Assembly (NCBI RefSeq): GCF_030433675.1
Contig: NZ_JAROCB010000001.1
Coordinates: 617,333 to 681,332, forward strand
Length of the DNA: 64,000 nucleotides
Source: Leifsonia virtsii
GTDB lineage: Bacteria > Actinomycetota > Actinomycetes > Actinomycetales > Microbacteriaceae
Direction: 5' to 3'
Shown here one piece after another: positions 8,058 to 15,786 of the stretch. Position numbers and translations under genes: made by a program. Every line of letters begins with the position of its first letter. Position 1 is the stretch's first letter. Under the pieces are notes generated by a model. The model was not told the origin of the DNA. It searched no databases and saw only the letters and a program-made list of their open reading frames with translations.

Positions 8058-11000
8058 TCATCGGAAGTCCCGGGAGACGGTGCGGATGCCGGTGTCGAGC
8101 GCCTCGAGCTTGTCGGCGACGATGTTGACGACGCCCTCCTCGCTGCGTTCGAGGATGCCGCGCACGATCATCGCCGGCGCCTGCCGGGCCACCCGGCGGT
8201 AGCGGTTCCAGACGCCGACCGGGCACACGACGTTGACCATGCCGGTCTCGTCCTCGATGTTGAGGAACGTCACGCCCGCGGCGGTGGCGGGCCGCTGCCG
8301 GTGGGTCACGACGCCGCCCACCTCGATGCGGCGGCCCGACTCTCCTCCGGCGAGCCGGTCGGCCGGGTAGACGCCGCGCGCGGCGAGGGCCGGGCGCAGG
8401 AAGCGGATCGGATGGTCGTCGGTCGAGATGCCCGTCGACCAGAGGTCGCTGGCGAGCTGCTCGGCGGGGGAGAGCATCGGCAGGAGGGGCGGCTGGACCG
8501 TGATCGCGGTGCCCGCGAGGTACTCCGGGCGCTCCTGCGCGGCGTTGCCGGCCTCCCAGATCGCCTGCCGCCTGCTCAGGTCGAAGCCCTCGAACGCCCC
8601 CGCCGCGGCGAGCGCCTCCAGCTGGGCGGTGTTGAGGCCGGTCCGGCGTGCGAGGTCGCCGAGGTCGCGGTAGGGCCCGGACGCCTCACGCTCGGCGACG
8701 ATGCGCTCCGCCAGCTTCTCGCCGATGGAGGTGACGCCGGCGAGCCCCAGCCGGACGGCGTGGCCGGCGTCGCGGCGGTGCGCGGCGAAGTCGAGGCCGA
8801 CCGCCGGGTCGAACGGGTCGATCGGGGGCTGGTCGGTCTCGAGGCACGGGTCGGTGCCTGTGGGGCCCGGCCGGCGGTCGTCGAGCGGTTCGAGCAGCGG
8901 GAAGACGCCGGACCGCCGGATGTCGGGCCGGTGGACCACGACGCCGTGCCGGCGGGCGTCGGCGGTGAGCGTGCGGGGCGAGTAGAACCCCATCGGCTGG
9001 GCCCGCAGCAGCGCGGCGAGGAACGCGCCGGGGTAGTGCAGCTTCATCCAGGAGCTGACGTAGACCAGCAGGGCGAAGCTGATGGCGTGGCTCTCGGCGA
9101 ACCCGAAGTTCGCGAACGCCTCGATCTTCTCGTAGATGGCGTCGGCGTCGTCCCCGGTGATGCCGTTGTGCGCCATCCCGTCGTACAGCTTGGCCTTGAG
9201 CGCCCCGATCTTCTCGACGCCGCGTTTTGAGCCCATGGCGCGGCGGAGGAGGTCGGCGTCCTCCGCCGTGCAGTCGCCGACCGCGACCGCCATCTGCATC
9301 AGCTGCTCCTGGAACAGCGGGACGCCCATCGTGCGCTCGAGCACGGGCACGAGCGACGGGTGCAGGTAGGTGACCGGCTCCTTGCCGAGCTTGCGGCGGA
9401 TGTACGGGTGCACCGCGCCGCCCTGGATGGGGCCGGGCCGGATGAGCGCGATCTCGATCACGAGGTCGTAGAAGCTGCGCGGCTGCAGCCGGGGGAGCGT
9501 GCCGATCTGGGCGCGGCTCTCCACCTGGAACACGCCGATGGAGTCGGCACGGCAGAGCATGTCGTACACGCCCTGCTCTTCTTTCGGGATGCTGTCGAGC
9601 GTCCACCGCTCGCCGAGCGACGCCTCGATGGCGCGCATGGCGTAGTCGAGGGCGGACAGCATCCCGAGGCCCAGCAGGTCGAACTTCACGAGGCCCATCC
9701 AGGCGCAGTCGTCCTTGTCCCACTGGAGCACCGTGCGGCCCTCCATGCGGGCGTGCTCGATCGGGCAGACCTCGCCGACGGGCCGGTCGGTGAGCACCAT
9801 GCCGCCCGAGTGGATGCCGAGGTGGCGGGGGAACTTCAGCACCTGCTGGGCGAGCCCGACCACGTCGCTCGGGATGTCGTGGTCGTCGCTGGTCTGGACG
9901 GCGCCCCACGAGTCGATCTGCTTGCTCCAGGCGTCCTGCTGCCCGGTGGAGTAGCCGAGCGCCTTGGCCATGTCGCGCACCGCGTTCTTCGGCCGGTAGG
10001 TGATGACGTTGGCGACCTGGGCCGCGTTGTGCCGGCCGTAGGTGCGGTAGACGTACTGGATGACCTCCTCGCGGCGGTCGGAGTCGAAGTCGACGTCGAT
10101 GTCGGGCTCCTCTTCTCGCATGCTGGAGAGGAAGCGCTCGAACGGCAGGTCGTACTTGATGGAGTCGACCGCGGTGATGCCGAGCAGGTAGCAGACCGCC
10201 GAGTTGGCGGCCGAGCCCCGGCCCTGGCAGAGGATGCCCTGCCCGCGGGCGTACCGGACGATGTCATAGACGATGAGGAAGTAGCCAGGGAAGTCCTTCG
10301 CCTCGATCACGTCGAGCTCGCGTTCGATGCGCTCCCGCTTGTGCGGCGTGCGGTCGAGGTCGGGGTAGCGCTCGGCGGCGCCGCGCCAGGTGAGCTCGCG
10401 GAGCCAGCTCATCGGTGTCTGCCCTTCCGGCACCGGGAGCTTCGGGAGTCTCGGGCGCGCGCTGCGGAGACGGAAGGAGAGGTCGTCCGCCACCTCGACC
10501 GTGCGTTCGACCGCGCCGGGGTAGCGGGCGAACCGCCGTGCCATCTCGGCTCCGCTGCGCAGGTGGGCGGCGCCGGAGGCGGGCAGCCAGCCGTCGAGCT
10601 CGTCGAGGCTGCGTCGCGCACGCACCGCGGCGACCGCCGTGGCGAGCGGGTACTGGGCCGGGCTCGCGTAGTGGACGTTGTTGGTGGCGACCGTGGGCAG
10701 CCCCAGGCGGCCGGCGATGCGCGCGAGGATGTCGTTGTCGGTGGAGTCGCGCGGGCCGCCCTGGTCGATCAGCTCGACGAGGACGTTGTCGGCCCCGAAC
10801 AGGTCGACCAGCCTGGCGACCTCGCGTTCCGCGGCGCGCTCTCCCCGCTCCGCGCCCTCTGCGCTGCGGGAGAGGGCGCGGCGGACCTCTCCCTTGCGGC
10901 AGCCGGTCAGCACCATCCACTGGCCGCCGGACTGCTCGGCGAGCTCGTCGAGCCGGTAGACCGGGCGCCCCTTCTCTTCCCCGGCGAGCTGGCCGGCCGT

Positions 11001-11462
11001 GATCGCCGACGCGAGCCGGTGGTAGCCCTCCTGGCGGCGGGCGAGCACCACGAGGTGGCTGCCCTCGGGGTCGGGCTCTCCGTTCTGCGGCTTGCTGAGC
11101 GACAGCGACAGCTCGGCGCCGAACACCGTCTCGACTCTGTCGTAGGCCTCCGCCGCCTCGGCAAGGTGGACGGCGCCGTAGAGGCCGTCGTGGTCGGTGA
11201 GCGCCAGAGCATGCAGACTGAGCCGGGTGGCCTCCTCCAGCAGCTCCTCCGGCGAGGAGGCGCCGTCGAGGAAGCTGAAGTTGCTGTGCGCGTGCAGCTC
11301 GGCGTACGGGACCACGCCCTCTGTGCTCTCGGGGATGGCCTGCGGAACGTACTTCTGCCGTTTGCGCGACGACGGCCGCTCGTCGGGCTGCTGCCCGGTG
11401 CGGCGGCCGGAGAGTCGCCGCTCGAACTCGGCCCACGGGATGGGCGGGTTGTTCCAGCCCAT
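8058..11462 (-). CDS. dnaE2: Error-prone DNA polymerase III alpha subunit DnaE2
   Basis: Translesion C-family polymerase of the SOS-induced ImuA-ImuB-DnaE2 mutasome. The 1134-residue protein starts with a PHP domain (AELHAHSNFSFLDGASSPEE near residue 50, LTDHDGLYGAVHL near 90). The palm carries the metal-binding Asp triad in PDIDVDFDSDRREE near 450. A helix-hairpin-helix region (AERIVAEREASGPYRDLGDL) and a C-terminal OB fold (RIEVGGVVTHRQR... FLNIEDETGMVNVV) follow. The ATG at 11462 shares one base with the imuB stop (TGATG), so translation is coupled. The length is typical of DnaE2 and shorter than replicative DnaE1. Induction is expected from the SOS box before imuA. Confidence 0.96.
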   Translation of the reverse strand: MGWNNPPIPWAEFERRLSGRRTGQQPDERPSSRKRQKYVPQAIPESTEGVVPYAELHAHSNFSFLDGASSPEELLEEATRLSLHALALTDHDGLYGAVHLAEAAEAYDRVETVFGAELSLSLSKPQNGEPDPEGSHLVVLARRQEGYHRLASAITAGQLAGEEKGRPVYRLDELAEQSGGQWMVLTGCRKGEVRRALSRSAEGAERGERAAEREVARLVDLFGADNVLVELIDQGGPRDSTDNDILARIAGRLGLPTVATNNVHYASPAQYPLATAVAAVRARRSLDELDGWLPASGAAHLRSGAEMARRFARYPGAVERTVEVADDLSFRLRSARPRLPKLPVPEGQTPMSWLRELTWRGAAERYPDLDRTPHKRERIERELDVIEAKDFPGYFLIVYDIVRYARGQGILCQGRGSAANSAVCYLLGITAVDSIKYDLPFERFLSSMREEEPDIDVDFDSDRREEVIQYVYRTYGRHNAAQVANVITYRPKNAVRDMAKALGYSTGQQDAWSKQIDSWGAVQTSDDHDIPSDVVGLAQQVLKFPRHLGIHSGGMVLTDRPVGEVCPIEHARMEGRTVLQWDKDDCAWMGLVKFDLLGLGMLSALDYAMRAIEASLGERWTLDSIPKEEQGVYDMLCRADSIGVFQVESRAQIGTLPRLQPRSFYDLVIEIALIRPGPIQGGAVHPYIRRKLGKEPVTYLHPSLVPVLERTMGVPLFQEQLMQMAVAVGDCTAEDADLLRRAMGSKRGVEKIGALKAKLYDGMAHNGITGDDADAIYEKIEAFANFGFAESHAISFALLVYVSSWMKLHYPGAFLAALLRAQPMGFYSPRTLTADARRHGVVVHRPDIRRSGVFPLLEPLDDRRPGPTGTDPCLETDQPPIDPFDPAVGLDFAAHRRDAGHAVRLGLAGVTSIGEKLAERIVAEREASGPYRDLGDLARRTGLNTAQLEALAAAGAFEGFDLSRRQAIWEAGNAAQERPEYLAGTAITVQPPLLPMLSPAEQLASDLWSTGISTDDHPIRFLRPALAARGVYPADRLAGGESGRRIEVGGVVTHRQRPATAAGVTFLNIEDETGMVNVVCPVGVWNRYRRVARQAPAMIVRGILERSEEGVVNIVADKLEALDTGIRTVSRDFR

Positions 11463-13027
11463 CAGTCGTACCGTGCTTCCGCGAACCAGCCGGAGCCGGC
11501 CAGGGCGAGCAGCCATGCCGTGCCGTCGGCGTCGACCAGCTGGAAGCGGTGCATCGCGCGGGACAGCGTGGCGTCCCACCACCGCTCGCGCACCGGCCAC
11601 GGCCCCGCCCACGAGTCGACCGGCCGGGCGTCGGCCGCCACGCCCGTGGGGGAGAAGCGGGCGATCGGCGCGGTCACATCGCCCCGGTCGGTGACCTCGA
11701 CCGTGGTGCCCTCCTCGGTGAGCACCGCGACGGGACGCGGCACCTCGAACACCGTCGACGGCGCGGGGGCGGGCAGCGAGCCGGGCCACGGCCGGTCGGC
11801 GCGCGCGACCCCCACCGGCCGGTCGCCCCACGGCACGAGCACCTGCCGTTCGGCGGGAGCCCGGCCTCCGCCGATCGTGGCCGTGACCACGGCCTCGTGC
11901 CCGAGCATGCTCTGCACGCGCGTGAGCCCGTGGTGGATGCGCTCGTCGGCCCCGCCGCCCCAGAGGCCGTCTTCGTGGTGGCCGATGTCGTCGACTGCCG
12001 CGGGCTCAAGCATCACCCGGGCGATCGGCGACGCCAGCCCGCTGTCGATGGACCCCGCGCCCTGCAACTGCCAGCGCACCCGGTCGACCACGTCGGGTGC
12101 GGAGAACAGCCGGGGGTGGAGCCAGGTGCGCTCGCTGACCCGGCCGGACTCGTCGGTCACCTCCACCCGCAGCGAGGTGCACACGAGGCCGGCCTTGGTG
12201 AGGCCGGCGACGAACTGCTCCGCGGTGCCTCGGACGGCGAAGGTCACCTGGTCGACGCGGTCGAGCGGCGGCTCGAACTCGATGGCGCGGTCGAGCTGCT
12301 TCGGCGGCGTGCGGGGGACGACCGCCGTGGCGTCGAGTCCGCTGGCGAGGGTGTACGCCAGCTCGCCCCGCTCGCCGAACCGCTCCCGCAGGTCGACGCG
12401 GGGGAGGGCGGCGAGGTCTCCGAGGGTGTGCAGCCCCAGCCGCCGGAGGAGCGGCGTCAACTCGGTGAGGCCGAGCTGGGAGACCGGCAGCGGAGCGAGG
12501 AAGGCGGGGGAGCCGCCCGAGGGGATGACCCGCACGCGGGCGGATCCGGTGGAGCGTGCCGCCTGCTCCGCGGCGAACGGGCCGTCGGCGACGCCCACCC
12601 GCGCCGCCGGCAGCTCCAGCCCCTCCAGGCAGCGCAGCAGCTCGGCCGCCGCCTCCTCTTCTCCGCCGTAGTACCGCGCCGGACCGCGCGCCCGCAGCAC
12701 GCAGGTGCCCGGCCGCACCGGCTGGACCCCCGGCGTGATCTCCTCGATCGCGGCGAGCACGGGCTCGAACGCGCGTGCGTCGAGCACCGGGTCGTACGGC
12801 ACCACCTCGAGCTGCGGGCAGCGCGACTGCGCCTCGCGCATCCGCAGCCCGCGCTTCACCCCGTCGGCCCTGGCCGCCGCGGAGCAGGCGAAGACGACCC
12901 CCTTCTCGACCAGCGCCACCGGCAGATCGTCCGACAGCTCGAGAGCCTGCCTGGCGGCCACGATCGGCCAGTCCGGGTACCACAGCACGATCGCGCGAGT
13001 GACGGCCTGCTGCACACTGCCCGCCAT
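11462..13027 (-). CDS. imuB: ImuB, Y-family polymerase-like mutasome subunit
   Basis: Adapter subunit of the SOS mutasome, known in mycobacteria to bind the sliding clamp, ImuA and DnaE2 while being catalytically dead. The 521-residue protein has the DinB/UmuC fold start (RAIVLWYPDWPIVAARQALE), the finger/palm region with AARADGVKRGLRMREAQSRCP, and the helix-hairpin-helix segment LLRRLGLHTLGDLAALPR near residue 195. The usual acidic active-site residues are missing: the first motif lacks DxDxFFASVE and the SxDE motif is replaced by RARGPARYYGGEE. It starts directly after the imuA stop and its stop overlaps the dnaE2 start. Confidence 0.94.
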   Translation of the reverse strand: MAGSVQQAVTRAIVLWYPDWPIVAARQALELSDDLPVALVEKGVVFACSAAARADGVKRGLRMREAQSRCPQLEVVPYDPVLDARAFEPVLAAIEEITPGVQPVRPGTCVLRARGPARYYGGEEEAAAELLRCLEGLELPAARVGVADGPFAAEQAARSTGSARVRVIPSGGSPAFLAPLPVSQLGLTELTPLLRRLGLHTLGDLAALPRVDLRERFGERGELAYTLASGLDATAVVPRTPPKQLDRAIEFEPPLDRVDQVTFAVRGTAEQFVAGLTKAGLVCTSLRVEVTDESGRVSERTWLHPRLFSAPDVVDRVRWQLQGAGSIDSGLASPIARVMLEPAAVDDIGHHEDGLWGGGADERIHHGLTRVQSMLGHEAVVTATIGGGRAPAERQVLVPWGDRPVGVARADRPWPGSLPAPAPSTVFEVPRPVAVLTEEGTTVEVTDRGDVTAPIARFSPTGVAADARPVDSWAGPWPVRERWWDATLSRAMHRFQLVDADGTAWLLALAGSGWFAEARYD

Positions 13028-13735
13028 CTACACCACCGCCTCGAGCAGTGTCGGGCCGGAGGCGACGGAGCGCTCGGCGAGGAACCGCTCGTCTGGTGCG
13101 GGCAGCCACAGCTCGGCGGTGCGCCGGGGGCCGGAGCCGCCGCGCGGCACGGACTCCACGGTCACCCGGCGCGACGACAGGTAGCCGTTGCCCGTGCCCA
13201 GGCCGTCCCACCCGCTGCGGGCGACCGTGAGCGTCGCTTCGACCTGCGGCCAGTCGCCCGCGACGATCAGGGTCGTCTCGCGCTGCCGCAGGCGGGCGCT
13301 CAGCCGAGCGATGTCGCCGTCTCTGGCGCGGGAGGGCGGCGCCACCACGACCACGCTGAGCACGTCGACGACCGCCGCCGTCACCGTCAGCCAGTCGTCG
13401 CCGGGATGCGGCACCAGCACCAGCCGCTCCAGGTCGATGCCGAACCGCCCTGCGGCCTCCGCCCCGAAGTCGGGCATGCCGATCACGCCGCACCACGCCC
13501 CGGCGGCGCTCGGCCCGGCCAGCATGGCCATCAGCAGGGTCGTCGACCCCCGCACCGAATAGGCGCCCCCGGCCTTGAGCGCGCCGCCCGGCAGCAGCGG
13601 GGAGAGCGCGGGATGCGTCTGCAGTGTGCGGCTCTCGAGCTTGGTGGCCTGCATCTGCCGGATGCGGGTCTGCAGCTCATGCACCTGCGCCCGGTCGGCG
13701 ACCGGTTCGCGGAGGTGGGGAGCTGCCGATGTCAT
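13028..13735 (-). CDS. imuA: ImuA-type RecA-like mutasome subunit
   Basis: First gene of the SOS mutasome operon, 235 residues. Members of this family are RecA-related but often lose ATPase motifs. Here the P-loop position reads AYSVRGSTTLLMAMLAGPSA near residue 55, without a classic GxxxxGK[ST]. The Walker B-like strand is VDVLSVVVVAPPS near 121. I chose ATG 13735, since the next upstream in-frame ATG (13753) lies inside the LexA box. Only 10 bases separate the SOS box from this ATG. imuB follows immediately. Function is by family and operon. Confidence 0.88.
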   Translation of the reverse strand: MTSAAPHLREPVADRAQVHELQTRIRQMQATKLESRTLQTHPALSPLLPGGALKAGGAYSVRGSTTLLMAMLAGPSAAGAWCGVIGMPDFGAEAAGRFGIDLERLVLVPHPGDDWLTVTAAVVDVLSVVVVAPPSRARDGDIARLSARLRQRETTLIVAGDWPQVEATLTVARSGWDGLGTGNGYLSSRRVTVESVPRGGSGPRRTAELWLPAPDERFLAERSVASGPTLLEAVV

Positions 13736-13745
13736 GCTCCCATTT

Positions 13746-13761
13746 TCGAACATATGTTCGA
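13746..13761. promoter_or_regulatory. SOS box (LexA operator) of imuA-imuB-dnaE2
   Basis: Perfect 16-base palindrome TCGAACATATGTTCGA matching the actinobacterial LexA consensus TCGAAC-N4-GTTCGA. It ends 10 bases before the imuA start, so bound LexA would block transcription of the whole mutasome operon. Confidence 0.93.
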
Positions 13762-13967
13762 ACCGCGCAAATAGAAATCTGCGGGTTGTGGAGAACTCCC
13801 GGTCGTGCCACGACAGCGTACGCCGGGCCGCCGACACGGGCGACTGCGAGCCTCCCCGCCACACCAGCGCTCGAACGTTCGAATCTCCGTCTGGGCTGCC
13901 TAATGTCGGACATTCGAACGAGCCGCGACCGAAGCCCCGACCGAACGCGCCCCGGCAGGCGCCCCGG

Positions 13968-14813
13968 CTAGCGCCCCTGCGGCTCCGTGACGAAGTCGAT
14001 CAGCTGCTCCACGCGGCCGAGCAGCTCGGGCTCCAGGTCGGAGTACGACCGCACCTGGCCGAGAATGCGCTTCCAGGCGCGCGCGATGTCGGCCTGCGTC
14101 TCGTGCGGGAGGCCGAGGGCGGCGCAGATGCCGTGCTTCCACGGGACCGATCGCGGGATGCGCGGCCACTCCGCGAGCCCGACCCGCGCCGGCTTCACCG
14201 CCTGCCAGATGTCGACGAACGGATGGCCGACCACGAGCACGTGCTCGCCGTACGGCCCGCGCGCGACCTGCTCCGCGATCCTGCTCTCCTTGGAGCCGGC
14301 GACCAGATGGTCGACGAGCACGCCGATGCGCCGGCCGCGGTCAGGCCGGAACTCCTTCACGATCGCGTCCAGGTCGTCGACGCCCTCCAGGTACTCCACG
14401 ACGACGCCCTCGACGCGCAGGTCGTCGCCCCAGACCCGCTCGACCAACTCGGCGTCGTGGCGGCCCTCGACGAAGATGCGGCTCGCGCGGGCGACGCGCG
14501 CCTTCTGGTCGCCGACCGCGAACGAGCCGGAGGCGGTGCGGGTGCGGCCGTCCTGCGTGCGCCGCGGGACGACGAGCCGGACGGGCGACCCGTCGATGAG
14601 GAACGAGCCGGTCAGCGGGAAGACGCGCTTCTTGCCGAAGTAGTCCTCCAGCTCGACGGTCTGCGCCTCGAGCCGCGTGACCGCCCCGCAGAACCCGCTC
14701 GAGGCCTCCTCGACCACCAGGTCGCACACGGCCTCCACCTCGGGCACGGGCGTGCGGCCGGCGCTCCGCCAGTCGCCTGCGAGCACATCGGTTCCGTAGC
14801 GGTCGTCCATCAC
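13968..14813 (-). CDS. DUF3097 family protein, Toprim-like
   Basis: Uncharacterised actinobacterial family, 281 residues. The N-terminal third looks beta-rich (DYFGKKRVFPLTGSFLIDG). The middle resembles a Toprim fold: the Glu strand ASRIFVEGRHDAELVERVWG near residue 110, then RRIGVLVDHLVAGSKESRIA near 160 where a canonical Toprim would have DxD; only the first Asp is kept. The C-terminus has WKHGICAALGLPHETQADIARAWKRIL. Start GTG 14813 or ATG 14810; TAGCCT lies 7 bases before the GTG. It is 51 bases downstream of the SOS-box-driven DUF6504 gene and upstream of imuA, so a role with nucleic acids after damage is plausible but unproven. Confidence 0.85.
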   Translation of the reverse strand: MMDDRYGTDVLAGDWRSAGRTPVPEVEAVCDLVVEEASSGFCGAVTRLEAQTVELEDYFGKKRVFPLTGSFLIDGSPVRLVVPRRTQDGRTRTASGSFAVGDQKARVARASRIFVEGRHDAELVERVWGDDLRVEGVVVEYLEGVDDLDAIVKEFRPDRGRRIGVLVDHLVAGSKESRIAEQVARGPYGEHVLVVGHPFVDIWQAVKPARVGLAEWPRIPRSVPWKHGICAALGLPHETQADIARAWKRILGQVRSYSDLEPELLGRVEQLIDFVTEPQGR

Positions 14814-14820
14814 CCGATGG

Positions 14821-14826
14821 AGGCTA
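14821..14826 (-). promoter_or_regulatory. Candidate leaderless -10 element of the DUF3097 gene
   Basis: TAGCCT on the minus strand, 7 bases before GTG 14813. If real, this gene also has its own promoter besides read-through from the SOS-controlled gene upstream. Confidence 0.4.
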
Positions 14827-14864
14827 TGCGACCGGACCGGGCCCCGCGCGGTGCCACGCTGGGT

Positions 14865-15155
14865 TCAGTCGAAGACGCGCACCAGCCGCCAGGTGCGGTC
14901 GAACGCGTCGTGGCGGACGTCGAACACGTGCGCGTCGCCGTCCTCGCTCGTGCCCTGGAACCGCCAGCCGCCGATCTCCCGCGGAAGACTGCCGACCGTG
15001 TAGCGATGCTCGCCGAACGGGCGCCACCACGCGCACACCTCCGCCCAGACCGTCGGGGTGTCCGACACGCGGTAGCGGGTGGATCGCCACACCAGCCGCG
15101 TAGGGACGCCGTCGTCGGTCGTCCACACGGCGACCGCCTCGTCGATCTCGGTCAT
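14865..15155 (-). CDS. DUF6504 family small protein, LexA-controlled
   Basis: Ninety-six-residue Trp-rich soluble protein (MTEIDEAVAVW... to ...RTWRLVRVFD) with no signal peptide or membrane segment. It has a beta-strand-rich pattern with conserved-looking motifs PTRLVWRSTRYRV, WAEVCAWWRPFGEHRY and REIGGWRFQG. From memory, proteins of this family commonly neighbour imuB/dnaE2 in Actinobacteria. The start is ATG 15155 with AGGTGA at a good distance. A perfect SOS box lies 17 bases upstream, so it is very probably part of the SOS regulon. Biochemical role unknown; a mutasome accessory factor is the obvious guess. Confidence 0.87.
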   Translation of the reverse strand: MTEIDEAVAVWTTDDGVPTRLVWRSTRYRVSDTPTVWAEVCAWWRPFGEHRYTVGSLPREIGGWRFQGTSEDGDAHVFDVRHDAFDRTWRLVRVFD

Positions 15156-15172
15156 GCTGCTCACCTCGCCTA

Positions 15173-15188
15173 TCGAACATACGTTCGA
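15173..15188. promoter_or_regulatory. SOS box (LexA operator) of the DUF6504 gene
   Basis: TCGAACATACGTTCGA: both half-sites are perfect with a 4-base spacer. It lies 17 bases before the ATG at 15155 on the minus strand. The plus-strand DUF1707 gene starts 71 bases away on the other side, so regulation of both directions is possible. Confidence 0.92.
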
Positions 15189-15245
15189 ACAGGAGTGTAA
15201 CCCCCGGGCGCCGACATCGCACCCCCGGATGACGCCCGTCGCTGC

Positions 15246-15251
15246 CATACT
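15246..15251 (+). promoter_or_regulatory. Candidate leaderless -10 element of the DUF1707 gene
   Basis: CATACT, 7 bases, then ATG 15259. Only a partial match to the -10 consensus. Confidence 0.3.
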
Positions 15252-15258
15252 GGCGTCT

Positions 15259-15786
15259 ATGGCCGACACCACCGATCCGTCCGGCGCCTCGCTGCGCCTG
15301 AGCAACGACGAGAGGGAGCGCGCTGTGGCGGCGCTCCAGTCCCACGCCGCGCAGGGGCGGCTCACCGACGAGGAGCTGCAGGCGCGGTCCGCCGCCGCCC
15401 GGTCCGCGGTGACGCGCGGCGATCTGGCGCCGCTGTTCGCCGACCTGCCGGGCGGTCCGCAGCTCGATCCGCATCCCGGGGCCGCAGCCGGAGCCGGAGC
15501 CGGGCACCCCGGTCCGGCGGCCGCACCCGCGCCGGGCTACCCCGGCCCGCAGTACGCGCAGCCGGGCTACCCGCAGCAGCCGTACGACGGCCGTTCGGGA
15601 TGGGGCGGCCGGGAGCCGTCGAGCCGGTGGGGCCTGCTCGCGGTGTCGATCATCCCGTTCGTTTCGCTCATCCTGTTCTTCATCACCGGGTACGCCTGGG
15701 GCTACCAGTACTCGTGGCTGTGGTTCCTGCTCATCCCGCTGGTCGGCGCGATCGCGTACGGCACCGACGGCGGCAGGAGGCGCTAG
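15259..15786 (+). CDS. DUF1707 domain membrane protein
   Basis: A 175-residue protein with an N-terminal DUF1707 domain (about residues 12-62: LRLSNDERERAVAALQSHAAQGRLTDEEL...). A Pro/Gly/Tyr-rich linker with repeated PGY units follows (residues 74-110), then two C-terminal transmembrane helices (WGLLAVSIIPFVSLILFFITG and WLWFLLIPLVGAIAYG). DUF1707 occurs at the N-terminus of many actinobacterial membrane and regulatory proteins; its role is not established. The gene diverges from the SOS-controlled DUF6504 gene and converges on the ferritin-VIT gene. No ribosome-binding site is evident. Confidence 0.87.
   Translation: MADTTDPSGASLRLSNDERERAVAALQSHAAQGRLTDEELQARSAAARSAVTRGDLAPLFADLPGGPQLDPHPGAAAGAGAGHPGPAAAPAPGYPGPQYAQPGYPQQPYDGRSGWGGREPSSRWGLLAVSIIPFVSLILFFITGYAWGYQYSWLWFLLIPLVGAIAYGTDGGRRR

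Noticed and set aside
9360-12671. Open frame of about 1100 codons on the plus strand across dnaE2 and imuB
   Set aside because: Antisense shadow: composition is Arg/Glu/Val-rich without any family motif, whereas the minus strand encodes complete DnaE2 and ImuB proteins.
13677-13913. Possible 78-codon gene on the minus strand upstream of imuA
   Set aside because: It overlaps the SOS box and the imuA start, has no ribosome-binding site and no recognisable motif; better seen as regulatory DNA.
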